DNA from: Acidobacteriota bacterium
GTDB lineage: Bacteria > Actinomycetota > Actinomycetes > Actinomycetales > Microbacteriaceae
Direction: 5' to 3'
Length of the DNA: 35,164 nt
Assembly: GCA_019351995.1 (NCBI GenBank)
Contig: JABBOD010000025.1
Span: forward strand, 1,926 to 37,089
Below are positions 8,500 to 15,894 of this stretch, piece after piece. Under the pieces are notes generated by a model. It did no database searches. It was not told where the DNA came from and saw only the letters and a program-made list of their open reading frames with translations. Made by a program: the position numbers and the translations under genes. Position 1 is the stretch's first letter. Each line of letters starts with the position of its first letter.

Positions 8500-8587
8500 G
8501 CGCAAACTCCTTCAGCAGCGACAGGGTGGGGTGACGGATTTCGCTCAGTTCCCTGAGATCCGGTGCTCCCCAGCCTAAACCCGGCTG

Positions 8588-9265
8588 TCAGGCGTCTTGC
8601 GGCACGCGGGGGAGGGGAAGGGTCGAGATCTCCGACGTCGGGCGCGCGAGGAACAGCTCGACGTCCTCGATGGCACCGCGGAGCATCGACACCAGAAGGG
8701 TGTCAGGATCGTCGATGCAGGCCTGAGCGACGCCCAGTGCCGCCGTCCGAACGATCGCACCGCAGCCGTGGCGCGCCAGATCGACGGGGCGTGCGCGCCA
8801 GTCGGCCAGGTGCGTGTGCGCCCAGGCCGTCGCGTCCGGGACGGCGCGCAGGGAACGCTCGGCATCGGCCAGCCCCCGAGGGCGATTGATACCCAGCTCG
8901 GCGAGCGCGTCGGCCGTCGCGATGATGCCGACGGCGAGGGCGCGCTGGCGGTCCATGCTCGCCACGGGCAGCGCCACGATGGCGGCGCGCAGCGCGACGA
9001 TGAGGCCCAGGCGCAGTTCATCGCCCCGCAGCCCGATCACGCGCGGGATCTCGGTGATCAGCTCACCCCGGCGCCGATCGCTCATCGTGTCGTTGACCGC
9101 TCGGGCGAGCGTCGCCAGCATCGGATCGGTGCAGCTCGGGCTGTCACTCCAGCGTTCCCCGGCGAGGAAGGAGGCGAACTCCATGAAGCAGGCGCCCGTA
9201 CGAGGGCTTCGATGCCGTCCGGCCGACAGGGTCGGAACCAGCTCGGGGATGTCGGTGGTTCTCAT
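8588..9265 (-). CDS. Hypothetical protein, mostly helical
   Basis: Predicted 225-residue soluble protein that I cannot assign to a characterised family. The N-terminal third has a distinctive block (GRHRSPRTGACFMEFASFLAGE, followed by WSDSPSCTDP) that looks like a conserved signature of an actinobacterial family without known function. The rest is rich in Ala, Leu, Val and Arg and reads as helices, with no clear membrane segment or catalytic motif. The ATG start has GCGAGG five bases upstream. It lies 88 bp upstream of pepN in the same direction and may be co-transcribed with it. It is divergent from the DinB-like gene. Coding is supported by length, codon bias and a sensible ribosome site. 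Confidence 0.8.
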   Translation of the reverse strand: MRTTDIPELVPTLSAGRHRSPRTGACFMEFASFLAGERWSDSPSCTDPMLATLARAVNDTMSDRRRGELITEIPRVIGLRGDELRLGLIVALRAAIVALPVASMDRQRALAVGIIATADALAELGINRPRGLADAERSLRAVPDATAWAHTHLADWRARPVDLARHGCGAIVRTAALGVAQACIDDPDTLLVSMLRGAIEDVELFLARPTSEISTLPLPRVPQDA

Positions 9266-9326
9266 GGCGACCTCGCTTGCCTCACGGTGTCACTTCATCA
9301 TCCTCCCGAGAGTCACCGGCGACAAG

Positions 9327-9332
9327 TAGTCT
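9327..9332 (+). promoter_or_regulatory. -10 box for leaderless DinB-like gene
   Basis: TAGTCT is followed by seven bases and the ATG at 9340. There is no ribosome site between them, consistent with a leaderless message. Confidence 0.55.
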
Positions 9333-9339
9333 CACGGCC

Positions 9340-9942
9340 ATGGACACGCGCGATCTCTTCCTGGCCTCGGATGCGGCGCTCCGCTGGGTCGTCGACCACC
9401 TGACCGCAGGCGACCTCGATCGGGCGGTGCCCGACGAGTGGTCGCGCGCGAACGCTCCCACGCTTCGTGACATCCTCGCCCTGCACGCTCGAGACGAAGC
9501 CTGGGTGCCGGACGTGCTGGCGGGCAAGACCATCGAGGAGGTCGGAACCCGGTGGGACGGCGAGCTCCTCGGCGATGATCCGGTCGCGAGCTATGCAGAA
9601 CTCAACCAGCGCGCGGAGGAGGCGGCGCGCGGGCCGTTTCTGGATCTCGATTCGGTCGTCCACTTCAGCTACGGCGACTATCCGATGACGGAGGGCTTCA
9701 TCCATCTCGCCAACTACCGCGCGTTCCAATCCTGGATGATCGCGAACCTGGTCGGACTCGATTTCACCCTTCCGGCCGCCGTGATCGACGGGATGAACGA
9801 ACACGTCGTTCCGCATCTGGACGAGTGGCGCGCGATCGGCGTCTTCCCGCCGGCTCAGCCGATCCCCGCGGGAGCGGACGCTCAGACGGTGCTCCTGTGC
9901 ACGGTGGGCTTCTGGGCACCGGCCCCGCCGCCGGTAGCCTGA
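9340..9942 (+). CDS. DinB-like / mycothiol-dependent maleylpyruvate isomerase-type protein
   Basis: Predicted 200-residue protein resembling the DinB/YfiT four-helix metal-binding superfamily, which in actinobacteria includes mycothiol-dependent enzymes. Supporting features are the N-terminal helix (DTRDLFLASDAALRWVVDHL), the tryptophan-containing segment VPDEWSRANAPTLRDILALHARDEAW with a possible metal-ligand histidine, and the later SYGDYPMTEGFIHLANYRAFQSW. The catalysed reaction is unknown. The assignment rests on overall pattern, not a decisive motif. The ATG at 9340 is chosen because a -10 box sits seven bases upstream and earlier in-frame codons give a low-complexity extension. The rpiB start follows four bases after its stop. 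Confidence 0.7.
   Translation: MDTRDLFLASDAALRWVVDHLTAGDLDRAVPDEWSRANAPTLRDILALHARDEAWVPDVLAGKTIEEVGTRWDGELLGDDPVASYAELNQRAEEAARGPFLDLDSVVHFSYGDYPMTEGFIHLANYRAFQSWMIANLVGLDFTLPAAVIDGMNEHVVPHLDEWRAIGVFPPAQPIPAGADAQTVLLCTVGFWAPAPPPVA
9935..9940 (+). promoter_or_regulatory. Possible -10 box for rpiB
   Basis: TAGCCT overlaps the stop codon region of the DinB-like gene and lies six bases before the rpiB ATG. It would give rpiB a leaderless internal promoter. The intervening GAGAGC could alternatively act as a weak ribosome site, so read-through from upstream is also possible. Confidence 0.4.
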
Positions 9943-9946
9943 GAGC

Positions 9947-10435
9947 ATGCGCGTCCACATCGGCACCGATCACGCCGGGCTCGACTTCAGTCAGCACCTG
10001 CAGCAGCACCTCCGCGACGCCGGGCACGAGGTCGTCGACCACGGACCGACGAGCTATGAGCCGCTCGACGACTACCCCAGCTTCTGCATCAACACGGCCC
10101 TCGCCGTCGTGCGCGACCAGGCGGCTGGCGTCGAGACCCTCGGCGTCGTCTTCGGCGGATCCGGCAACGGTGAACAGATCGCCGCGAACAAGGTCACGGG
10201 AGTGCGTGCCGCGCTCGTCTGGAACCACGACACCGCCGTCCTGGCGCGGCAGCACAACGATGCGAATGTGTGCGCGATCGGGGCGCGTCAGCATTCGATC
10301 GAGGTCGCGGTCGCCCTCATCGATGCCTTTCTGGCCGAGCCGTTCAGCGGCGAGGAACGGCATGCCCGCCGCATTGCCCAGTTGGCCGAGTTCGAGGCGA
10401 CCGGCGCGATCGCCGGGCACCAGATCGACGACTGA
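9947..10435 (+). CDS. rpiB: Ribose-5-phosphate isomerase B
   Basis: Predicted 162-residue RpiB/LacAB-family enzyme interconverting ribose 5-phosphate and ribulose 5-phosphate in the pentose phosphate pathway. The N-terminus HIGTDHAGLDF contains the conserved Asp-His pair. The anion-hole and base segment reads GGSGNGEQIAANK, the actinobacterial version in which a glutamate acts as base instead of the cysteine of the E. coli type. The later RQHNDANVCAIGAR segment carries phosphate-binding residues. Length matches the family. It is followed after 10 bp by the DNA glycosylase gene, so the two are probably co-transcribed; this pairing looks like gene economy and not a shared pathway. Confidence 0.95.
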   Translation: MRVHIGTDHAGLDFSQHLQQHLRDAGHEVVDHGPTSYEPLDDYPSFCINTALAVVRDQAAGVETLGVVFGGSGNGEQIAANKVTGVRAALVWNHDTAVLARQHNDANVCAIGARQHSIEVAVALIDAFLAEPFSGEERHARRIAQLAEFEATGAIAGHQIDD

Positions 10436-10445
10436 GAACCCCAGA

Positions 10446-11417
10446 ATGCCCGAGGGTCACTCCGTTCATCGGATCGCGCTCCAGTTCGAGCGCCACTTCG
10501 AGCACTCGCCTGTCGCGGTCTCGTCGCCGCAGGGACGCTTCGCGGCGGGAGCCGCGCAACTCGACGGGCACGAGATCGTGCAGTCGAAGGCGGTCGGCAA
10601 GCAGATGTTCCTCGAGTTCGATCACGGGCTCTGGTTGCGGGTGCACCTCGGCATCTACGGGGCCTGGGATTTCGCGGGTGACATCAGCGTGGACGCGACA
10701 ACGGCATCCGCGAGAGGTCGCATGGGCCAGACGAACCAGCGCGGCACCGATCTCGCCGACCTCGAGGCGTCGACATCCTCGATCGGTGCTCCCCGGCTCA
10801 CCCGTCTGCGCATGAGCGAACAGGAGAAACTCGAGCCGGACGTCTCCCGTTTCCCGCCCGAGCCGATCGGTGCGGTGCGCGTCCGGCTGTTGACGCCGAC
10901 CGCGGTCGCCGACCTCCGCGGCCCGACCGCCTGTGAGGTGCAGACCAACGAGCAGGTGGATGCCGTGATCGCCAAGCTCGGCCCCGATCCGCTGGTCGAT
11001 GATCTCGCCGAGGGGGAGGAGCGCTTCACCGCGGCCGTCAGGAGAAAGCCGACGGCGATCGCTCTGCTGCTCATGGATCAGTCGGTGGTGAGCGGAATCG
11101 GCAATGTGTACCGTGCGGAGCTGCTGTTCCGGGCGCGGCAGAATCCCTTCACCCCCGGCAAGGAGGTTCGGGAGGAGGTCGTCCGCGATCTCTGGCGCGA
11201 CTGGGTGAAACTGTTGAACATCGGTGTCGCGACCGGCCAGATGCTGACCATGGATGGCCTCTCGGCGTCCGAACAGACGAAGGCCATGGCATCGCGCGCC
11301 GACCGGCACTGGGTCTACCACCGCACCGGCGAACCCTGCCGCGTGTGCGGCACCCCGATTCAGATGCAGGAGCTCGGCGGTCGCAAGCTCTACTGGTGCC
11401 CGGTCGATCAGGCGTAG
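10446..11417 (+). CDS. Fpg/Nei family DNA glycosylase/AP lyase
   Basis: Predicted 323-residue base-excision-repair enzyme. After removal of Met1 the protein begins PEGHSVHR, giving the catalytic N-terminal proline and Glu of the family. A conserved lysine follows in the SKAVGKQMFLEF strand. The helix-two-turn-helix region contains SGIGNVYRAELLF with the DNA-contact Asn. The C-terminal zinc finger has C298, C301 and C318, but the fourth ligand position is Asp321 (CPVDQA) where most members have Cys. A polar insertion of about 50 residues after the first beta sheet is unusual compared with E. coli Fpg. The oxidised-base preference cannot be deduced. The start is fixed because the enzyme needs Pro immediately after Met. 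Confidence 0.92.
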   Translation: MPEGHSVHRIALQFERHFEHSPVAVSSPQGRFAAGAAQLDGHEIVQSKAVGKQMFLEFDHGLWLRVHLGIYGAWDFAGDISVDATTASARGRMGQTNQRGTDLADLEASTSSIGAPRLTRLRMSEQEKLEPDVSRFPPEPIGAVRVRLLTPTAVADLRGPTACEVQTNEQVDAVIAKLGPDPLVDDLAEGEERFTAAVRRKPTAIALLLMDQSVVSGIGNVYRAELLFRARQNPFTPGKEVREEVVRDLWRDWVKLLNIGVATGQMLTMDGLSASEQTKAMASRADRHWVYHRTGEPCRVCGTPIQMQELGGRKLYWCPVDQA

Positions 11418-11426
11418 GAGGCCACC

Positions 11427-12050
11427 ATGAGAAAAACACCGGCGTACACGACCGAGGACGCGACGGTCATCAAACGTCTGATTCGCGAGAACCCGTGGCT
11501 GAGCTACGTGTCGAACACCTCGACCGGGATGGTGGCTTCGCACTACGCGACGCTGCTGGAGGAGGACGCGGACGGCATCTCGATCGTCAGTCACTTCGGC
11601 CGCCCCGACGAGAAGCTGCACGAGCTCGGCGAGCACGAGATGCTCGTGATCGTGCAGGGCCCGCACGGCTACATCTCGCCCGGCTGGTACGCAGAGGGGG
11701 ACTTCATCCCGACCTGGAACCACGTCACGGCGCATCTCTACGGCACCCCGGAGATCCTCAGCCCGGAAGAGAACTTCGCGGTGTTGCAGCGGCTCGTCGA
11801 CCATTTCGAACAGCGGATGCCGCATCCGGTCTCACTGGATGTCGACGAGCAGTACGCGCGTCGGGTCGCCACGGGCACGGTCGGGCTGCGCATCCGTGTC
11901 ACCCGCGTGGATGCCCGCCTCAAGCTCAGCCAAAACAAGTCGCCCGAGGTGCGCGAGACGATCATCCGTGCGTTGGACGGCGACGGGCCGTATGCCCACC
12001 CCGGGCTCGCTGCGGAGATGCGAGCCGTCGGGTTGCGAGCCGACGAGTGA
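11427..12050 (+). CDS. PaiB-like FMN-binding protein
   Basis: Predicted 207-residue protein of the PaiB (FMN-binding negative transcriptional regulator) family, which has a split-barrel flavin-binding fold. Visible signatures are NPWLSYVSNTSTGMVASHYATLL near the N-terminus, VIVQGPHGYISPGWY in the middle, and VPTWN-like IPTWNHVTAHLYG after it. The C-terminal helix LKLSQNKSPEVRETIIRALD is also typical. Despite the family name, many members have no shown regulatory role, so function is uncertain. A strong ribosome site (AGGAGG, six bases before ATG) marks the start 10 bp after the glycosylase stop. It overlaps the amidohydrolase gene by GTGA. Confidence 0.9.
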   Translation: MRKTPAYTTEDATVIKRLIRENPWLSYVSNTSTGMVASHYATLLEEDADGISIVSHFGRPDEKLHELGEHEMLVIVQGPHGYISPGWYAEGDFIPTWNHVTAHLYGTPEILSPEENFAVLQRLVDHFEQRMPHPVSLDVDEQYARRVATGTVGLRIRVTRVDARLKLSQNKSPEVRETIIRALDGDGPYAHPGLAAEMRAVGLRADE

Positions 12051-13552
12051 CCCGGCTGCTGCGCAACGCGCGCCTGCTCGACGGGAGCGTCGTCGACGTG
12101 CTGATCGACGGCGACCGAGTGAGCCGGGTGGACCGCCGCGACGCCGGCGCTTCGAGTCCCGCCGAGAGCGGCGCTGTCGGCACGTTCACCGACCGGGCGG
12201 TCGACCTCGAGGGTCGTTGGCTGCAGCCGGGTCTGTGGGATTCCCACGTGCACTTCGGGCAGTGGGCTCTGCTCTCGCGGCGGCTCGACCTCAGCGGGGC
12301 GCGTTCGGCCGCCGAAACGGCCGCGCGGGTGCGTGAGCACCTCGGCGAGCATCCTCCCGATGACGGCGTCGTCGTGATCGGCCAGGGCTTCCGTGACGGG
12401 CTCTGGCCCGATGTGCCGACGCCGGAGCTGCTGGAGTTCGGCGACATCCCGGTCGCCTTGGTCAGCGGCGACGTTCACTGCATGTGGACGAATGCGGCCG
12501 CGCTCCGGATGCTCGACCTCCCGCCCGAATCATGGCTGCTCCGCGAGCAGGAGGCCTTCGACCTCAACGTTCGCCTCAGCGCGGTGCCGGATGAGCAACT
12601 CGACCGCTGGGCCCTCGAGGCCGCCGCGGTTGCGGCCTCGCGCGGGCTCGTCGGCATCGTCGACCTCGAGATGCACGGCGCGATCGCCGGGTGGCGGCGG
12701 CGATTCGGCGGTGGCTTTCGCGGGCTGCGCGTGCGGGCCGGGGTCTACCCTGGCGACCTCGACGCGGTTGTCGCGGCCAGCATCCGAACAGGGGATGTCA
12801 TCGACGGCACCGCGGGGCTGCTGGTCGGCGGCCCCTTCAAGCTCTTCGCCGACGGCTCGCTCAACACGCGAACCGCCTGGTGCGATCACGACTATCCGGG
12901 ACTGAGCGGTCCGGATGCTGCCGGCCTCGCCATCCATTCGGCCGATGAGTTGCTCCGCCTCGCCCGTGCCGCGGTCGCCCACGGTCTGGTTCCCACCATC
13001 CACGCGATCGGGGACCGGGCCACGACTCTCGCGCTCGACACCTTCGCCGCACTCGGCCCGCTGCCGGAAGGCGGGGGCAGCATCGAGCATGCCCAGCTCA
13101 TCGTCGCGACCGACCTCCCGCGGTTCGCGGCCTTGGGCGTCCGCGCGAGCGTGCAGCCCGAGCAGGCGATGGATGACCGCGATGTCACCGATCACTTCTG
13201 GGCGGGCCGCACGGATCGCGCCTTCGCCTACCGCTCCTTGCTCGAGGCGGGGGCGGAACTCGCACTCGGATCCGACGCCCCGGTCGCGCCACTCGATCCG
13301 TGGATCACGATCGCGGCCGCCGTGACCCGGTCCCGGGATGGACGTGAGCCGTGGCATCCCGAGCAGTCGATCGGCATCGAGGACGCCCTCGCCGCGTCAT
13401 GGGGCGGCGTCGGCGCTATCGAGGCGGGCGGGCGAGCCGACCTGGTGGTCACCGACATCGACCCGCTCACCGCGTCGGGTGATCAGCTTCGCGGCATGCC
13501 GGTGTTCGCGACCATGGTCGCCGGCGAGTGGACGTACCCCGCTCAGAGCTAG
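12047..13552 (+). CDS. YtcJ-like metal-dependent amidohydrolase
   Basis: Predicted 501-residue TIM-barrel hydrolase of the amidohydrolase superfamily, YtcJ subgroup. Visible parts are the N-terminal beta sandwich (LLRNARLLDGSVVDVLIDGDRV), the first metal motif HVH in WDSHVHFGQW, KLFADGSLNTRTAW near mid-protein, HAIGDRATTLALDTF with a metal-ligand His, and the catalytic aspartate in LGSDAPVAPLDPW. The C-terminus returns to the sandwich (GRADLVVTDIDP). The substrate is unknown; relatives hydrolyse amides or formamides. The GTG start overlaps the PaiB-like stop as GTGA, which also gives the proper N-terminal strand. It is the last gene of the run and convergent with the DUF2510 gene. A 5-bp GCGAG/CTCGC hairpin follows the stop. 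Confidence 0.92.
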   Translation: MTRLLRNARLLDGSVVDVLIDGDRVSRVDRRDAGASSPAESGAVGTFTDRAVDLEGRWLQPGLWDSHVHFGQWALLSRRLDLSGARSAAETAARVREHLGEHPPDDGVVVIGQGFRDGLWPDVPTPELLEFGDIPVALVSGDVHCMWTNAAALRMLDLPPESWLLREQEAFDLNVRLSAVPDEQLDRWALEAAAVAASRGLVGIVDLEMHGAIAGWRRRFGGGFRGLRVRAGVYPGDLDAVVAASIRTGDVIDGTAGLLVGGPFKLFADGSLNTRTAWCDHDYPGLSGPDAAGLAIHSADELLRLARAAVAHGLVPTIHAIGDRATTLALDTFAALGPLPEGGGSIEHAQLIVATDLPRFAALGVRASVQPEQAMDDRDVTDHFWAGRTDRAFAYRSLLEAGAELALGSDAPVAPLDPWITIAAAVTRSRDGREPWHPEQSIGIEDALAASWGGVGAIEAGGRADLVVTDIDPLTASGDQLRGMPVFATMVAGEWTYPAQS

Positions 13553-13574
13553 CGAGTGCGGAGCTCGCGAGAGA

Positions 13575-13751
13575 CTATGCGACCACCGACGCGGGCTGCG
13601 CGCCCCACGACTGGAACTCGGTGCGGTTCTCCTGAACGTGGTTGGTCCAGCCGATGCCATTCCACCAGCGCAGCTGGGGGATGCCGAGCGGGTCGTTGTA
13701 CCAGCCGGCCGGGGCGGCAGAGGTGGTCGGGCTAACCAGATCGTTCTTCAT
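13575..13751 (-). CDS. Small stand-alone DUF2510 protein
   Basis: Predicted 58-residue protein. Its middle reads PAGWYNDPLGIPQLRWWNG then GWTNHVQE, the Trp-rich signature of DUF2510, a short domain usually fused to membrane segments in actinobacteria. Here nothing else is attached: 14 residues precede it and about 17 follow, with no hydrophobic helix. The ATG is supported by CAGGAG eight bases upstream. A minus-strand TAGAGT at 13815-13820 could be the -10 box, with a G/C-tract inverted repeat immediately beyond it. It is divergent from padR and could belong to the same regulatory unit. Confidence 0.8.
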   Translation of the reverse strand: MKNDLVSPTTSAAPAGWYNDPLGIPQLRWWNGIGWTNHVQENRTEFQSWGAQPASVVA

Positions 13752-13823
13752 GGGGGACTCCTGCTGAGAGAGGTTTGATCGCGGGGTGGGGGATTCGGGT
13801 TGCGATCTAGCGCGACTCTAATA

Positions 13824-13840
13824 CCCCCCAAGCTGGGGGG
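13824..13840. promoter_or_regulatory. G/C-tract inverted repeat 1
   Basis: CCCCCC and GGGGGG arms flank AAGCT. It lies directly upstream of the possible minus-strand -10 box for the DUF2510 gene and 180 bp from padR. The second, similar repeat is centred about 20 bp away, close to two helical turns, which suggests paired operator sites more than a terminator. Confidence 0.45.
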
Positions 13841-13844
13841 CGAG

Positions 13845-13860
13845 TCCCCCATTTGGGGGA
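13845..13860. promoter_or_regulatory. G/C-tract inverted repeat 2
   Basis: TCCCCC and GGGGGA arms flank ATTT, in tandem with the repeat at 13824-13840. There is no nearby convergent gene end that would need a terminator here. The remaining sequence of this 254-bp divergent intergenic region shows no ORF or RNA that I can support. Confidence 0.45.
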
Positions 13861-13958
13861 CGATATGCGAAATACTCTCGGGAAATTCGGACCGAGTGTT
13901 CTGTCGGCGTTTGGGAGGACCTCGCCGCCCCGCGTGTCGCGGTGCGCACTACTCCGCA

Positions 13959-13983
13959 CAACGCACTAGTGTGGGGTGCGTTG
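13959..13983. promoter_or_regulatory. padR promoter-operator
   Basis: A perfect 8-bp inverted repeat CAACGCAC/GTGCGTTG flanks nine bases that begin with TAGTGT, a good -10 hexamer for padR (13967-13972). The geometry fits autorepression by a dimeric winged-helix regulator. Transcription would start about 25 bases before the GTG start, leaving room for the AAAGGAG ribosome site. Confidence 0.6.
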
Positions 13984-14005
13984 ACACGAGACCGAAAGGA
14001 GAGAC

Positions 14006-14389
14006 GTGGATACCACCCAACTGCTGAAGGGCGTGCTCGACGTCGCGGTTCTCGCCGCGATTCAGGACGAGGACGGCTACGGATACGACGTGGTTCGTCG
14101 CCTGCGCACGGCCGGCCTGGAGGAGGTCGGCGACGCGTCCGTCTACGGCACCCTCCGTCGGCTGTACTCGGCAGGCGCGTTGACCAGCTACGTCGTTCCC
14201 TCCGACGGGGGACCGCACCGCAAGTACTACGGAATCAACGAGCAGGGCCGGCGGATGCTCGCCGAGCAGCGCGACAACTGGAGGGCCTTCTCGTCGATCA
14301 TGAACGGTCTCCTTGAACAGGTCACGGCGAAGCCGGCGACCGGATCCCGCACCGCCCCCACGCCCGTCCGCCTGATCGGAGAGAACTGA
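14006..14389 (+). CDS. PadR-family transcriptional regulator
   Basis: Predicted 127-residue winged-helix regulator. The N-terminus LLKGVLDVAVLAAIQDEDGYGYDVVRRL and the following VYGTLRRLYSAGALTSYVV with the wing GGPHRKYYGINEQG are the PadR signature. The C-terminal dimerisation helix is short (PadR-s2 type). The GTG start is supported by AAAGGAGAG just upstream. The next gene begins immediately after the stop (TGAATG), so both are made from one message. PadR regulators typically repress divergent or downstream genes; the inverted repeat around its own -10 box suggests autoregulation. The inducer is unknown. Confidence 0.92.
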   Translation: MDTTQLLKGVLDVAVLAAIQDEDGYGYDVVRRLRTAGLEEVGDASVYGTLRRLYSAGALTSYVVPSDGGPHRKYYGINEQGRRMLAEQRDNWRAFSSIMNGLLEQVTAKPATGSRTAPTPVRLIGEN

Positions 14390-15445
14390 ATGTCCGCCGC
14401 CACTGTTGCCTCGCCCGCCGTCACGGCTTTCGCCGCCGCCGTCCGGAATGCCCTCGCCGATCTGCCTCCCGACGAGGTCGACGACCTCACCGACGGCCTC
14501 GAGGCCGACCTGACCGAGCGCCTGGACGACGTGGATGCCGCGGAACTGGGTGATCCGATCGCCTATGCCGAGGAACTTCGCCTCGCCGCCGGACTGCCCA
14601 TGCCATCGGCCTCGCGCACGGGACGTGCCGCGACCTTCGCGGAGTTGCGCCGTCTCCCGACCACCGTGGCGGACGAGCTTCGCGCCCGCGTGCAGCGCTC
14701 ACCGATGCTCCGGCAGCTTGCCGCGTTCCTCATCGCGGTGCGTCCGGCGTGGTGGGTATTCCGCGCTCTCGCGGTGACAGCCGTCCTGATGTACGGCCTG
14801 GGAGGCTCACCCATCAACGGCGTCACCGTCTTGTTCGGATGCGCGGCACTGATCATCAGCGTGCAGTTCGGCCGTGGTCGCTGGCTTCCCTTCGCGTGGA
14901 TGCGAGCGCTGCTGCTCGCCTTCAACGTGATCCTCGCCGTTGCGACCCCTCTTGTGCTCGCCGGTTGGGCTGTGCAGATCAACAACGCCGCGTCCGTGGA
15001 CTCGGCCTCGTCCTCGTCGGACTTCTCCAGTACGGGGCTGATGGAGAACGGCAGCCAAGTGTCGAACATCTTCGCGTACGACGCGCAGGGTCACCCCCTG
15101 AGCAACGTGCAACTGTTCGATCAGGACGGCAAGCCGCTCAATCTCGTGGGCGACCCGACACTCACCGACACCCGGACGAACGCCGACGGCAGTGTCACGG
15201 TGCCCAACGGGGGAGTTGCCGGTCGGTTGGGCTGGAACGTCTACCCCCTGGCGAGCGTTCCCGCTGACGCCGTCGCGACCGACGGCACGGTCAACAGTGC
15301 CGTGACGCCGAACACGGCAACGCCGCCGTTCGCCGCGGCCCGGCCGATTGCGGGAACGGACCCGACCGCGAGCGCGAGCGCGAGCCCGAGTGCGGTCGCG
15401 AGCCCGATCCCGACGCTGACGCCGTCGCCGTTGCCCACGCCATGA
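14390..15445 (+). CDS. HAAS-type (DUF1700-like) membrane protein, PadR partner
   Basis: Predicted 351-residue membrane protein. The N-terminal soluble part (about 1-90) has the HAAS/DUF1700 pattern, a helical bundle with LADLPPDEVDDLTDGLEADL and AELGDPIAYAEELRLAAGL, which commonly sits next to PadR regulators. About three hydrophobic helices follow (near 120-137, 140-158 and 170-192). The remainder looks extracytoplasmic: a Ser/Asp-rich stretch, a beta-like segment (VSNIFAYDAQGHPLSNVQLFDQDGKPLNL), and a Pro/Ser/Ala/Thr-rich tail with repeated Ala-Ser encoded by GCGAGC repeats around 15368-15390. The start follows the padR stop without a gap. The role is unknown; the pairing suggests envelope signalling or stress. 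Confidence 0.8.
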   Translation: MSAATVASPAVTAFAAAVRNALADLPPDEVDDLTDGLEADLTERLDDVDAAELGDPIAYAEELRLAAGLPMPSASRTGRAATFAELRRLPTTVADELRARVQRSPMLRQLAAFLIAVRPAWWVFRALAVTAVLMYGLGGSPINGVTVLFGCAALIISVQFGRGRWLPFAWMRALLLAFNVILAVATPLVLAGWAVQINNAASVDSASSSSDFSSTGLMENGSQVSNIFAYDAQGHPLSNVQLFDQDGKPLNLVGDPTLTDTRTNADGSVTVPNGGVAGRLGWNVYPLASVPADAVATDGTVNSAVTPNTATPPFAAARPIAGTDPTASASASPSAVASPIPTLTPSPLPTP

Positions 15446-15471
15446 CGATGGTGCCGTGCTCGTGAGATCAG

Positions 15472-15477
15472 TACCGT
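15472..15477 (+). promoter_or_regulatory. -10 box for leaderless VOC gene
   Basis: TACCGT followed by six bases and the ATG at 15484. The intervening GGTGAG is a weak ribosome-site candidate, so a leadered transcript from further upstream is not excluded. Confidence 0.5.
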
Positions 15478-15483
15478 GGTGAG

Positions 15484-15885
15484 ATGACCGACTGGCCCGG
15501 CCCCCTCGCCGCCATCACGCTCTTCACCGAAGATCTCGCCGCCGCCCGGGAGTTCTACTCGCGAGTCTTCGGCGTGCCGGTGTCCTACGAGGACAGCAAC
15601 TCCTGCGTGTTCACCTTCGGGGGCACGATGATCAATCTGCTCCAGGCGTCGGAAGCGGTCCAGCTGATTGCGCCCGCAACGCCGGGCGGCGCCGGCTCGT
15701 TGCCGCGGATGCAGTTCACCCTCGGCGTCGACGATGTGGATGCCAAAGCGGCCGAGTTGGTGGAACTCGGTGTCCACCTGCTCAACGGACCGATGGACCG
15801 CGAGTGGGGCATCCGCACCGCCTCGTTCCGGGATCCGGCCGGCAACATCTGGGAGATCGCGGCATCGCTCACCGCCGCCGGGTGA
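15484..15885 (+). CDS. VOC (glyoxalase/dioxygenase-fold) family protein
   Basis: Predicted 133-residue protein with two beta-alpha-beta-beta-beta modules of the vicinal oxygen chelate fold. The first has the typical AAITLFTEDLAAAREFYSRVFGVPVSYEDSNS, and the second ends with ASFRDPAGNIWEIA, where the final Glu is the usual metal ligand. No substrate can be named. It is a stand-alone gene with its own -10 box. The stop lies 9 bp from the end of the convergent nadE. Confidence 0.9.
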   Translation: MTDWPGPLAAITLFTEDLAAAREFYSRVFGVPVSYEDSNSCVFTFGGTMINLLQASEAVQLIAPATPGGAGSLPRMQFTLGVDDVDAKAAELVELGVHLLNGPMDREWGIRTASFRDPAGNIWEIAASLTAAG

Positions 15886-15894
15886 GCAGATCCC

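Noticed and set aside
6502..8556. A 684-codon open frame on the plus strand opposite pepN
   Set aside because: It reads as repetitive Arg/Gly/Val/Glu-rich sequence typical of an antisense shadow. The M1 peptidase motifs on the minus strand are decisive.
13981..13986. TTGACA as a -35 box for padR
   Set aside because: A -10 box at normal spacing would fall on the start codon of a gene that has a strong ribosome site. The hexamer is better explained as one arm of the inverted repeat at 13959-13983.
15366..15395. GCGAGC repeats as another copy of the 70-bp element
   Set aside because: They are in-frame Ala-Ser codons in a low-complexity protein tail, lack the GGGGTGC part and have no inverted partner.
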